Assembly (NCBI RefSeq): GCF_041260665.1
Contig: NZ_JBGCCT010000035.1
Coordinates: 1-64,000, forward strand
DNA length: 64,000 nt
Direction of reading: 5' to 3'
Origin: Catenulispora sp. GP43
GTDB lineage: Bacteria > Actinomycetota > Actinomycetes > Streptomycetales > Catenulisporaceae
The notes beneath the pieces were generated by a model, which searched no databases, had not been told where the DNA came from, and saw only the letters and a list, made by a program, of their open reading frames with translations. This document shows positions 33,070 through 40,900 of the stretch, one piece after another. Numbering within the stretch: position 1 is the stretch's first letter; each line of letters begins with the position of its first letter. The position numbers and the translations under genes are program-made.

Positions 33070-33612
33070 TCAGTCGTGTTCGACGTTGACCGTTTGAATC
33101 ACGAGTGCAGCGGCGCTGAAGACGATGAGTCCAAAGAGCGTGCCAACGGTCACTGGCCCGAAGAAGTCTCGAACCCACTTCTTCTCTGTGCCGAGTACCA
33201 GGCTCAGGAAGGCGGCAGCCTCGCCTGAGCCGAAGAGAAGCGCCATTCCCAATGCCCCGGCTTTCTGCATGCCGTAGCGGCGGGTGATCTTCTTCTCGGA
33301 TTCCGGCATCTTCAGTGATTGAAAGGTCCTGACAATCTGGTCAAAGCTGGCCCGGTTCCTCATCTCAAGAAGGGCCTCTTCCATGGCTGCCCGATCACCA
33401 GCCTGGGACATCTCGACGATCCGATTCGTTATCTCCTGCACCTTCTGGGGCGACTCCTCCAAGAACGAGGCCATCCCCTTCATTACTTCCTCATGCCTGG
33501 CTCGCTCCTTCCGAGTTTCGCCAAGGTTGAATCGAATCGCGACGACGACCGCGACCACGAGCAAGGGGAACACCCCTGCGGCGGCTGCATAAAAGGTTTC
33601 GCTGAGGTCCAC
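33070..33612 (-). CDS. Two-pass membrane protein inserted opposite to the transfer genes
   Basis: A 180-residue protein. An N-terminal hydrophobic segment (about 8-24, AAAAGVFPLLVVAVVVAI) is followed by a charged helical region (about 30-110, GETRKERARHEEVMKGMAS, IVEMSQAGDRAAMEEALLE) and two hydrophobic stretches near the C-terminus (AGALGMALLFGSGEAAAF, TVGTLFGLIVFSAAALVI). No family is recognised. The GTG at 33612 is the most likely start, with a weak ribosome binding site. It is the only reverse gene in this series, its GC content is lower, and repeat copies 7 and 8 bracket it exactly, as if inserted as a unit. Confidence 0.65.
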   Translation of the reverse strand: MDLSETFYAAAAGVFPLLVVAVVVAIRFNLGETRKERARHEEVMKGMASFLEESPQKVQEITNRIVEMSQAGDRAAMEEALLEMRNRASFDQIVRTFQSLKMPESEKKITRRYGMQKAGALGMALLFGSGEAAAFLSLVLGTEKKWVRDFFGPVTVGTLFGLIVFSAAALVIQTVNVEHD

Positions 33613-33656
33613 GGCCGCAAGTGTTCCAGTCTCCTTCGCCAGAACGCCAGACACCC

Positions 33657-33695
33657 GCCCCGGCCCCTTGGCCGGGGCTTTTCGGGTGTCAGCAC
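33657..33695 (+). repeat. Hairpin repeat copy 8
   Basis: GCCCCGGCC, CCTT-type loop, GGCCGGGGC, TTTTCGGGTGTCAGCAC in full. Right boundary of the reverse-strand gene. Confidence 0.9.
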
Positions 33696-33714
33696 CCGCA
33701 TCCCATGCCGTAGC

Positions 33715-33755
33715 GGGGTGGATCCCCAGCGCTCGAATCGCTGGGGATCCGCCCC
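33715..33755 (+). repeat. 17-bp stem-loop before the DUF2637 gene
   Basis: GGGGTGGATCCCCAGCG (33715-33731) pairs with CGCTGGGGATCCGCCCC (33739-33755), with one G-U type mismatch and a 7-nt loop, 45 bp before the start of the next gene. Confidence 0.75.
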
Positions 33756-33799
33756 GATTGTCCCGCTGACCCTCTGCGATTCCAAGGATGTGATCTCTG

Positions 33800-34909
33800 A
33801 TGCATGCCGTCGACCACCCGGGGGCTCCCGCGCCCCCGGTCCCCATCACGGCCGCTGCGGATGCCGCTGCCGCGTCGCCGGTGCCGGCTATCGTCGGCCT
33901 GCTCAAGGCTGCGGTGACCGCGGTGGGCGTGGCGGTCGGTGCGCTGGGCCTGTTGGGGTTCGTGAACTCCTTTCACCGCGTGGACGCCACGGCGCAACCC
34001 TCGTTTCACGGCCTGGCCTGGACGGTGCCGACCGGTATCGACTTGGGCATCTTCGTGTTCTCGGCGCTGGACATCGTGTTGGCGATCCTGCACATGCGGA
34101 TCGTGTGGTTGCGGCTGATCCCGTGGGCGCTGACCGCGGTCACGATTCAGCTGAACATCGCCAACCAGCCGGGACAGCCTCCGCTGTCGGCGTTCGACAA
34201 GCTGGCGCACGGCGTGTTGCCGGCGATGTGGGCGCTGTCGGTCGAGGTCGGCGCGCACGTGGTCCGCAAGCGCGCCCGGCTGACCTCCGACAAGCGCATG
34301 GACCGTGTGCGCCTGTCGCGGTGGGTGCTGGCGCCGGTGCCGACGCTGGGTCTGTGGCGCCGGATGGTGCTGTGGGAGGAGCGTTCCTATCCCGCCGCGC
34401 TGGCCCGGGAGCGAACCCGCGTCCTGGCCAAGACCGACATGCAGGACCGCTACGGGCGCATGTGGCGCTTCACCGCGCCGCGCCGTGAGCGCGCCCTGTA
34501 CCGGCTCGGCGAACTCACCCCGACCGCCCGACCCGCGGACACCAACCCGGACACCGTGTCCGGCGCGCGTCCGAACGGCACGGACACCAACCCGGACATC
34601 CCGGCGGACGCCGTGTCCGCGGACATGTCCGGACGCGCGGACACCGCGGCGGACACGAACCCGGACATCGTGTCCGGCGCGCGTCCGGACACCGAGCGGA
34701 CATCGCGGCGGACGCGGGGGGCGGACACCGCGGCCAAGGTTGCCCGGCTGGTCGCCAAGCATCCGGACATGCCCACCGTCGATATCGCCCGGAAGGTGGG
34801 CGTGACCGATCGCACGGTTCGCCGGCACCTGGACAAGCTCACCGCGAACCCCGCCGCGCCGGTCGAGCACGTCAACGGCCACGACATCGGCGCCGCTGCG
34901 CACGCCTGA
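33800..34909 (+). CDS. DUF2637 membrane protein with C-terminal HTH (SpdB-like)
   Basis: A 369-residue protein. The N-terminal half has four hydrophobic helices (about 30-55, 73-95, 98-118, 135-152), matching the DUF2637 family found beside tra genes of actinomycete plasmids. The middle is a repetitive Thr/Asp/Pro-rich linker (about 245-300) in which TNPD and VSGARP recur. The C-terminus (about 312-350, AAKVARLVAKHPDMPTVDI, KVGVTDRTVRRHLDKL) is a helix-turn-helix. A membrane protein that also binds DNA next to TraB suggests a role in tethering the element during transfer or spread. AAGGATG precedes the start. Confidence 0.75.
   Translation: MHAVDHPGAPAPPVPITAAADAAAASPVPAIVGLLKAAVTAVGVAVGALGLLGFVNSFHRVDATAQPSFHGLAWTVPTGIDLGIFVFSALDIVLAILHMRIVWLRLIPWALTAVTIQLNIANQPGQPPLSAFDKLAHGVLPAMWALSVEVGAHVVRKRARLTSDKRMDRVRLSRWVLAPVPTLGLWRRMVLWEERSYPAALARERTRVLAKTDMQDRYGRMWRFTAPRRERALYRLGELTPTARPADTNPDTVSGARPNGTDTNPDIPADAVSADMSGRADTAADTNPDIVSGARPDTERTSRRTRGADTAAKVARLVAKHPDMPTVDIARKVGVTDRTVRRHLDKLTANPAAPVEHVNGHDIGAAAHA
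34538..34710 (+). repeat. Coding repeats with many CGGACA motifs
   Basis: AACCCGGACA occurs three times (near 34546, 34588 and 34660) and GTGTCCGGCGCGCGTCCG twice, with further CGGACA or TGTCCG copies, all inside the linker of the DUF2637 gene. Confidence 0.7.
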
Positions 34910-35044
34910 CCCCGCTTTCCGGCTGCTGCCCCTGGTTCTTCACGCCTGCCGTGAAGGGCCGGGGAGAGCCACCGGCGGCACCCTGCCCGGCTCGTTTACA
35001 CACCCCTTCGTCCCTGTTCCCCGTCGTCTTGCAAAGGAGTACCG

Positions 35045-37240
35045 ATGACGACACAGACCCTGTTCCCCGACGATGACGACGACGGCGCGGACATCTTCGA
35101 CTTCCCGCCCCGCGACGCCGGACAACCGCCCGCCGATACCGAGGACAGCGCGGACGGATACGACCCGTTCGACCCGGACGCCGACGACGCGGACGACTTC
35201 GACCGCGAATCAGTCGAGGACGACGCGCCGCGGATCGGCGGTCCGGTCGACGTGGTCGAGGACATCCCGACCGTGCGGCCGGACGACACCAGCCGTAGGC
35301 CGGTTATCCCGGAGTGGGCCAAGTCCCGGGAGGGCCGGCAGGCGACCTACCGGAATTGGCTGCGCCGGACCAAGTACGCGGTCGCGTTCCACGCGGTGCG
35401 GCTGCCGAAGTACACGGCCAAGACCACGGCGTGGTCCGCAGTCGGCGCGGCGCGGCTGGTGCCGCGGCTGCTGTATTGGGCCTCTGCCGAGCGCGGCAAC
35501 TTCGCGTTGCGGCAGGCCGCGGCCGACACCAACGACCCGAAAACCTGGCTGGCGCTGGACAGCAAGCGCCAGCGTCAGGCGGTCGCGCGCTGGTGGATCC
35601 TGGCCTTCGGCACCGGTACCGCGCTGGTTATCGCGTTCATGCTGGCCATGGGCGTGATCCCGGCGTGGTGGGGGTGGGCTGGTCTGGCCGCGGCCCTGCC
35701 GGGTTTGGTGCGGGCCGGTCGGCCGGCGGACAAGCGGGTGGTCGACCGGGTCCGGGAGGCCAAGGTGTACCGCAAGCTCACCGCGGAGCTGGTGCGCCGG
35801 GCGCTGATGTCCTGCCAGATTTCCGGCATCACCTCGGCGGTCGCCAAGGACCCGCACGCCATCAGTTTCCCGACCGAGATTCACCGTTCCGGCCCTGGTC
35901 ACATGGCGATCGTGGACCTGCCCTACGGGGTGGAGGCCTCCGACGTCATCGCCCGCCGCGGCCGGTTGGCGTCCGGGATGCGGCTGCCGCTGGACCAGGT
36001 GTGGCCCGAGCATGCCGGCGGGCACACCGGCCGTCTGGCGCTGTGGGTCGGGTTCGAGCCGTCGTCGCAGATGAAGCGCCCGCCGTGGCCGCTGGTCGAG
36101 CGCGGCGAGGTCGACGTGTTCGCGCCGTTCCCGTTCGCGACCACGCCGCGGCTGGAACCGGTGGCCGGTGAGCTGATGTTCCGCAACTGGCTGTTCGGCG
36201 GTCAGCCCGGCTCCGGCAAGACCCGGGCCCTGCGACTGTTGGTGCTGGCCGCGGCGCTGGATGCGCGGGCAGAGATCCGCGGGTATGAGTTGAAGGGTGT
36301 CGGCGACTTCGAGGGCACCCGGCCGGTGATGGCCGAGTACGGCAACGGCTTCGATGACGACACGATCGGTGCCGCCGCGGGCATGCTGACCTGGCTGTAT
36401 GAGGAGTGCGAGCGGCGAAGCAAGCGCATCGCGCACTACCACAAGGCGGGTAAGGCCCCTGAGAACAAGGTCACGCCGGAGTTGGCGGGGCTGAAGGGTT
36501 CGGGGCTGCATCCGCTGGTGGTGTTCATCGATGAGGCGCAAGAGCTGTTCGCGCACGCCGAATTCGGCGACGCGGCCGGCAAGGTGGCCGAGAAAGTCAT
36601 CAAGCTGGGTCGGGCGCTGGGCGTGATCCTGCTGTTGGGGACGCAGATCCCGGACAAGAAGTCCCTGCCGACCGGCATCACCCGCAACATCAATAGTCGG
36701 TTCTGCCTGTCGGTGGCCGACCAGACCGCCAACGACATGATTCTGGGTACCTCCGCCTACAAGAACGGTCTGCGCGCCACCGTGTTCAAGCCGGTCGAAG
36801 AGGCTGGTTGGGGCGTGCTGGCTGGTTTGGGCAAGGCCGGTTCCCGCTGCTCGTACTACGTCGACGGCGCGGACCTGGACAAGGTCATGGCCCGCGCGAT
36901 CGCACTGCGCACCGCCGCGGGCACCATGCCCGAGGGCACCGCGGCCCGCGCCGACCGCACGCCGGCCTATGACCTGTTGGCCGATGTGCTGGCGGTGTGG
37001 CCGGACAAGGCCGGCAAGGCGTGGAACGAGACCATCGTCACCGCGCTGGCCGCGCTGCGCCCGGAGATCTACGACGGGTGGGAGTCTGCGCAACTCACCG
37101 CGGCACTCAAGCCGTTCGGTGTGCCGGTGGTCGACGTCGGCAAGCGGATCAACGGCACGCCCACCACCAAGCGCGGCATCGCCCGCGCTGACATCGCCAC
37201 CGCGGTCACCGAGCGTGACAGGAAGCGGCGCGCGGCATAG
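35045..37240 (+). CDS. FtsK/SpoIIIE-type conjugative DNA translocase (TraB-like)
   Basis: A 731-residue motor protein. A very acidic N-terminus (1-80) precedes a pair of hydrophobic helices (about 180-222, ALVIAFMLAMGVIPAWWGWAG type), then the ATPase: Walker A GGQPGSGKT (about 385-393), GYELKGVGDFEG, Walker B LVVFIDEAQEL (about 491-501) and LLLGTQIPDKKSLP. A C-terminal region (about 650-731) would be the winged helix that recognises clt. Such proteins move double-stranded plasmid DNA between mycelia as hexamers, without relaxase. AAAGGAG precedes the ATG. Confidence 0.92.
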   Translation: MTTQTLFPDDDDDGADIFDFPPRDAGQPPADTEDSADGYDPFDPDADDADDFDRESVEDDAPRIGGPVDVVEDIPTVRPDDTSRRPVIPEWAKSREGRQATYRNWLRRTKYAVAFHAVRLPKYTAKTTAWSAVGAARLVPRLLYWASAERGNFALRQAAADTNDPKTWLALDSKRQRQAVARWWILAFGTGTALVIAFMLAMGVIPAWWGWAGLAAALPGLVRAGRPADKRVVDRVREAKVYRKLTAELVRRALMSCQISGITSAVAKDPHAISFPTEIHRSGPGHMAIVDLPYGVEASDVIARRGRLASGMRLPLDQVWPEHAGGHTGRLALWVGFEPSSQMKRPPWPLVERGEVDVFAPFPFATTPRLEPVAGELMFRNWLFGGQPGSGKTRALRLLVLAAALDARAEIRGYELKGVGDFEGTRPVMAEYGNGFDDDTIGAAAGMLTWLYEECERRSKRIAHYHKAGKAPENKVTPELAGLKGSGLHPLVVFIDEAQELFAHAEFGDAAGKVAEKVIKLGRALGVILLLGTQIPDKKSLPTGITRNINSRFCLSVADQTANDMILGTSAYKNGLRATVFKPVEEAGWGVLAGLGKAGSRCSYYVDGADLDKVMARAIALRTAAGTMPEGTAARADRTPAYDLLADVLAVWPDKAGKAWNETIVTALAALRPEIYDGWESAQLTAALKPFGVPVVDVGKRINGTPTTKRGIARADIATAVTERDRKRRAA

Positions 37241-37248
37241 CCGCAAAA

Positions 37249-37290
37249 CCCTGCTATCGCTAGCGGCTCGCCCTGCTAGCGATAGCAGGG
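37249..37290. repeat. 16-bp perfect inverted repeat after the translocase gene
   Basis: CCCTGCTATCGCTAGC (37249-37264) and GCTAGCGATAGCAGGG (37275-37290) are exact reverse complements around a 10-nt loop; CTGCTAGC follows again at 37291-37298. It begins 9 bp after the tra stop. There is no T tract. It may be a terminator, or a protein site such as a clt element. Confidence 0.85.
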
Positions 37291-37379
37291 CTGCTAGCAC
37301 CCCATTCCCGTAGTGATCAGGCCGTTCGTAGATAGCGGCCTGACCTGCGGCATGCCCGAAAACAGCCCTTGGAGGCCTC

Positions 37380-37796
37380 ATGAACCCCCCTTCGTTGCCT
37401 GCTATCGACGTGATCGGAGCCGTCGCCGTGTTCACACTGTGTAACCTCGGCGTGGCCTGGCTCCGGCCGTTCAAGACCTGCCGTCGCTGCAACGGATACG
37501 GCAAAACGGCCCGGCGCTCCGGCCACGGCCGGCCCCGGCCGTGCCGCCGCTGCCACGGCCACGGCGTCCGGCTCCGCTACTCCCGGCGGCTCTTGAACGT
37601 CGCCCGCGCCCACTTCCGCAACGCCGACTTGCACCCGGCCGACCGCGGCCCGGTGCTGGCCGACACCGAGCTTGACGCGACCCTCGCTGACGCGCACAGC
37701 AAGCACCTCGCTGCCATCACCGCGCGGCTGGACCTGGACGGCGCGTGGCGTTCGGTCATGGCGCGGGTTTCCGCCGGCCGAAACGGGGGCCGGTAA
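37380..37796 (+). CDS. Membrane-anchored DnaJ-type zinc-finger protein
   Basis: A 138-residue protein with an N-terminal hydrophobic helix (about 9-28, VIGAVAVFTLCNLGVAWL) and two CxxCxGxG units (CRRCNGYG near 34 and CRRCHGHG near 54) as in the zinc centre of DnaJ. No J domain is present. The C-terminal half is helical. It is probably an accessory protein of transfer. GGAGG precedes the ATG; the stop overlaps the next start as TAATG. Confidence 0.65.
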   Translation: MNPPSLPAIDVIGAVAVFTLCNLGVAWLRPFKTCRRCNGYGKTARRSGHGRPRPCRRCHGHGVRLRYSRRLLNVARAHFRNADLHPADRGPVLADTELDATLADAHSKHLAAITARLDLDGAWRSVMARVSAGRNGGR

Positions 37797-38011
37797 TGGC
37801 CCGCCGCGTTCGGATCGTCTACCCCGCAGGGCAATTCGTCGTCACCGTCGCGGCCGGCGGCACACCGGAGTTGTTCGGCCCGTTCCCCTCCCGCGACAAG
37901 GCATCGGCGTTCGCGCGCAAGGTGTGCCGCGACAGGCGCCGGGATGAGGCCATACCCGCCGTGAGCGTCCAGCCGGTCAAACCCGGCCGGATGTCCGCGG
38001 TCCGGCTGTAG
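37796..38011 (+). CDS. Small AICE protein
   Basis: A 71-residue basic protein (MARRVRIVYPAGQFVVTVAA) with a beta-rich first half and a helix SRDKASAFARKVCRDRRRD. It is translationally coupled to the preceding gene. Function unknown. Confidence 0.6.
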   Translation: MARRVRIVYPAGQFVVTVAAGGTPELFGPFPSRDKASAFARKVCRDRRRDEAIPAVSVQPVKPGRMSAVRL

Positions 38012-38025
38012 CGGGCTGATTCACC

Positions 38026-38334
38026 ATGCCGCCTGCCGCCGGCACCGCCGTGATGCTGGACTGGTCGGACCGGGCGCACTGGTCGCCGCTGGCCCGGCCG
38101 TGCCGGCACTGCGGGCGCGTCACCAACCTGCGGGACGACGAGGGCGAGCCGGCACACAAGGTCTGTGCCGAACGCCACGCCGACCCCGCACCCGCACGGC
38201 GTGATGCGCCCGCGCCGGAACCCGCCGCGCGGCGGGACGTCGAGCGGGCCGTCGAATGCGTCATCTGCGGCGAGCCGGCAACGGCCGCACCCCGCACGGA
38301 CGGCGCCTACTGCGCTACCTGCGCGCTGTTCTGA
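38026..38334 (+). CDS. Small zinc-ribbon protein
   Basis: A 102-residue protein with CRHCG near residue 26, CVICG near 77 and CATC near 96, likely two zinc-ribbon knuckles on either side of an Ala/Pro-rich spacer. Function unknown; likely nucleic-acid binding or structural. Starts 14 bp after the previous stop. Confidence 0.6.
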   Translation: MPPAAGTAVMLDWSDRAHWSPLARPCRHCGRVTNLRDDEGEPAHKVCAERHADPAPARRDAPAPEPAARRDVERAVECVICGEPATAAPRTDGAYCATCALF

Positions 38335-38453
38335 CCCGGACTACTGCTCTGGTCGCCGGCACGCCCGCTTCGGGGGGTCGGCGGTTGGGGGAGCTGCCCG
38401 GCTCAGGCAAACAGTGGGGCGTCAACCCCACCCACGATCGACAAGGAGGGGAG

Positions 38454-39098
38454 TTGAAAGCTCCACATCTGCGCATCGTTCCTCGGACCCTGGATGAGGC
38501 GAAAGCCTTCGTTCTCAAGCACCACCGTCACCACACGCCGTCAACGGGTCATGTCTTCTCTATCGGCGTGGTCGACGATTCGGGCGCCATCGTGGGTGTG
38601 GCGATGATCGGTCGCCCCGTCGCGCGAGCCTTCGACAACCGGTTCACCTTTGAGGTCACGCGCGTCGCAACTGATGGCACCCCAAACGCGTGCTCCGCGC
38701 TCTACGCAGCTGCATGGGGCAGCGCCCGCAAACGCGGAATCACACGCATGATCACCTACACCCAAGAGGGTGAAAGCGGTCGCAGCCTTCACGCCGCTGG
38801 CTGGCGCCGAGTCGCAGACCGGCCCCCACGTGCAGGCTGGGACGCTCCGTCGCGCCCTCGAACGTCAAAAGGCACCGACAACGTTGGCCGCACCCTCTGG
38901 GAGATCACCACTAAGAACGCTGATCCACTCCCGGATCTGCGTGACGAAACCCGTGACGAAACTACGCGCCGCAAGACGACTCGGCGCCGGTGTCCTGAGT
39001 GCCGCCGCGCCATATCGGCTCCCTCGACCGGCCGGCCACCCCGGCACTGCTCGCCGGCATGCCGCCAGCGCGCCTATCGACGCCGCAAAACCACCTAG
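38454..39098 (+). CDS. XF1762-family protein with C-terminal Cys cluster
   Basis: A 214-residue protein. The N-terminal 150 residues match the XF1762 family of phage and plasmid origin, with a GNAT-like look: LRIVPRTLDEAKAFVLKHH, GHVFSIGVVDDSGAIVGVA and ALYAAAWGSARKRGITRMIT. The last 45 residues are basic with four Cys (RCPECRRA, then HCSPACRQR), a probable zinc finger. The start is taken as a TTG at 38454 because AAGGAGG lies 4-5 nt upstream. Biochemical function unknown. Confidence 0.7.
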   Translation: MKAPHLRIVPRTLDEAKAFVLKHHRHHTPSTGHVFSIGVVDDSGAIVGVAMIGRPVARAFDNRFTFEVTRVATDGTPNACSALYAAAWGSARKRGITRMITYTQEGESGRSLHAAGWRRVADRPPRAGWDAPSRPRTSKGTDNVGRTLWEITTKNADPLPDLRDETRDETTRRKTTRRRCPECRRAISAPSTGRPPRHCSPACRQRAYRRRKTT

Positions 39099-39209
39099 CC
39101 GGATTACCACCCTGGTCGCCAGTCTCGCGCAGCTGCCGGCCTGCCTTCCCGGAGTAGACGGCCGGCTCACGACAGAACCCACCCGTAAGCAACGCAAGGA
39201 GAAGCCAGC

Positions 39210-39563
39210 ATGACCATCACGACCCCGAACCGCCCCGCCCACCCCGCCGTGCCCCTGTACCGCCAGATCACGGCTCTGATCTGCCGGGCCGTGCTCGCCG
39301 GCCAGCTGACGCAGGGTGCCACGCTGCCGACCCGGCCCCGGCTCGCCGAAACGCTGGGGGTCTCCGTGGCCACCGTCGACACCGCACTCGCCGAACTGAG
39401 CTTCCTGGGCATCGTCAAAACCTCTGCGGGGCGACCGGCGCGCATCGACCTCCGCCCCAGCAAGACGCCATTGGGAAGCACCCGAATGGAAGTCGCCGGC
39501 ATGTTCGCAGTCTTCAGCACCGAAGACCTGGCCGGACCTCTCCCGGTCCAGCCCGCAAGCTGA
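39210..39563 (+). CDS. Short GntR-family regulator
   Basis: A 117-residue regulator with one GntR winged helix (about 17-80: LYRQITALICRAVLAGQL, LPTRPRLAETLGVSVATVDTAL) and only about 35 further residues, so no full effector domain. Actinomycete elements often use such proteins to control replication or transfer genes. AAGGAG precedes the ATG. Confidence 0.85.
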   Translation: MTITTPNRPAHPAVPLYRQITALICRAVLAGQLTQGATLPTRPRLAETLGVSVATVDTALAELSFLGIVKTSAGRPARIDLRPSKTPLGSTRMEVAGMFAVFSTEDLAGPLPVQPAS

Positions 39564-39877
39564 TCGCCCCGGCTCCATCGGCCCTCAGCGCCCCCGTGGC
39601 GCCCGCTCGCGCGCTGCTAGGTAGCAAACACGCCGAAATCGCGGCAAAGCCTCACAGGAGCTTCCCAGCGCCACGAAGGCGCCTCTTTCTCAGAACCCTG
39701 CGACTCCTCCGCTTCGGCGCCCCGGCCACTCTGCCGGGGCGCCGAAGCGGTTTCCGGACGCCTGCCCTGGTCGCCGGTCCCGCCCTGTTGCGGTCCCGGC
39801 GTCGAGGGGAGCCGCCCGGCTCGCCCGCACAACCGCACGTTGCCCGCATCATTCACACCCTGTGAAAGGAGTCTCCG
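39564..39877. other. Intergenic region with a strong terminator
   Basis: About 310 bp without a supportable gene. The main feature is the 18-bp stem-loop at 39709-39750; the ssb ribosome binding site AAAGGAG is at its right end. Confidence 0.6.
39709..39750. terminator. 18-bp perfect stem-loop
   Basis: CCGCTTCGGCGCCCCGGC pairs fully with 39733-39750 across a 6-nt loop and is followed by TTTCC. It separates the GntR gene from ssb. Confidence 0.8.
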
Positions 39878-40405
39878 ATGTCGATCGGTGACACCACCCT
39901 GACCGTGGTCGGCAACATCACCAAGGACCCCGACCTGAAGTTCCTGCCCTCCGGCGTCGCGGTGGTGTCATTCACCATCGCCGCATCCCGCCGCGTCTTC
40001 GACCGGGACAAGAACGAGTGGCGCGACGGCGACACGCTGTTCATGCGCTGCTCGGCGTGGCGGCACCTCGCCGAGCACATCGGCGACACCCTGACCAAGG
40101 GCACCCGCGTCATCGCCTCCGGCCGGCTGTCCCAGCGCGACTGGGAAGACAATAACGGCGTGCAGCGCACCGTCGTGGAACTGAACGTCGAGGAGATCGG
40201 CCCGTCGCTGAAGTACGCGACCGCCACCGTCAAGAAGGCCGCGCGTGCCGGGGCGCCGCACCCGGCCGAGGCCTACGCCGGGGCGTCAGCCGGGGCCGGC
40301 AACACCGGCGGGTGGGGCGGGGGCGAATGGGGCAGCGCGTCGTCCAAGCCGGGCCCGTGGGACGGCGCCGACGCCCCGTACACCGGCGACGAGCCGCCGT
40401 TCTAG
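39878..40405 (+). CDS. ssb: Single-stranded DNA-binding protein
   Basis: A 175-residue SSB. The OB fold (1-115) reads TLTVVGNITKDPDLKFLPSG, DGDTLFMRCSAWRHLAEH, RVIASGRLSQRDWEDNNGV and VVELNVEEIGPSLKYAT. A Gly/Ala-rich linker leads to the acidic C-terminal tip DEPPF, the usual partner-binding end. It is likely part of the element's own replication module with the DUF927 helicase and Prim-Pol, rather than the chromosomal SSB. Confidence 0.93.
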   Translation: MSIGDTTLTVVGNITKDPDLKFLPSGVAVVSFTIAASRRVFDRDKNEWRDGDTLFMRCSAWRHLAEHIGDTLTKGTRVIASGRLSQRDWEDNNGVQRTVVELNVEEIGPSLKYATATVKKAARAGAPHPAEAYAGASAGAGNTGGWGGGEWGSASSKPGPWDGADAPYTGDEPPF

Positions 40406-40537
40406 GTGCAGGTCAACGGCACTTGCCCTGTTTCAGCAAGGCAACTAAGTGCGTAAGTGCGTACCACAAGCGGTACTGTGAAGCCAGTGAGTGCCGCACT
40501 GCGCCGACAACGATGCAGCGCAGCACCCCATGCGCGA

Positions 40538-40572
40538 CAAGACCCCCGGGAATGCTAGTCCCGGGGGTCTTG
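40538..40572. terminator. Bidirectional terminator
   Basis: CAAGACCCCCGGGA (40538-40551) pairs fully with 40559-40572. It lies between the end of ssb and the end of the small reverse gene at 40583-40690 and can serve both. Confidence 0.8.
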
Positions 40573-40582
40573 CGGGTCGGGG

Positions 40583-40690
40583 CTAGCTAGCCCCCGATCC
40601 ACTCATCAGCACAATGATCAGCTTGATGAGCTCAATCACCATGCGCGCGGGCCAAGGGGTCGCCCCGGCCCGATCTTTGCTGGTCGTCAC
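40583..40690 (-). CDS. Possible 35-residue membrane peptide
   Basis: From a GTG at 40690 the reverse strand encodes VTTSKDRAGATPWPARM and then VIELIKLIIVLMSGSGAS, that is a polar N-terminus and one hydrophobic helix. GGGAGGT lies 6 nt before the GTG, an excellent Shine-Dalgarno sequence that is unlikely by chance upstream of a random frame. Size and layout resemble small membrane peptides or type I toxins, but no antisense RNA is evident and the family is unknown. Confidence 0.4.
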   Translation of the reverse strand: MTTSKDRAGATPWPARMVIELIKLIIVLMSGSGAS

Positions 40691-40900
40691 GTCATCACCT
40701 CCCGTCCGGGGCCGACGCTCGCCCCGCGGGATCGCAAACGTCTGACACCTAAGGTTGGCACCGCAACCGCCAGCAACCCGAGTCTAGGGCTAAGCACCGC
40801 CCGCGTTGACGGATCAGTGGCTAATGAACGGGGAGCAAACGCAACTGCATCCCGGTCGTTATGTTTCCCCTAAGTTACGCGGACGATCACCTGAAGCGAA

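Noticed and set aside
30276-33695. CRISPR array
   Set aside because: The repeats are spaced 40-1130 bp apart with genes between them, form GC hairpins with T tracts, and no cas genes are present.
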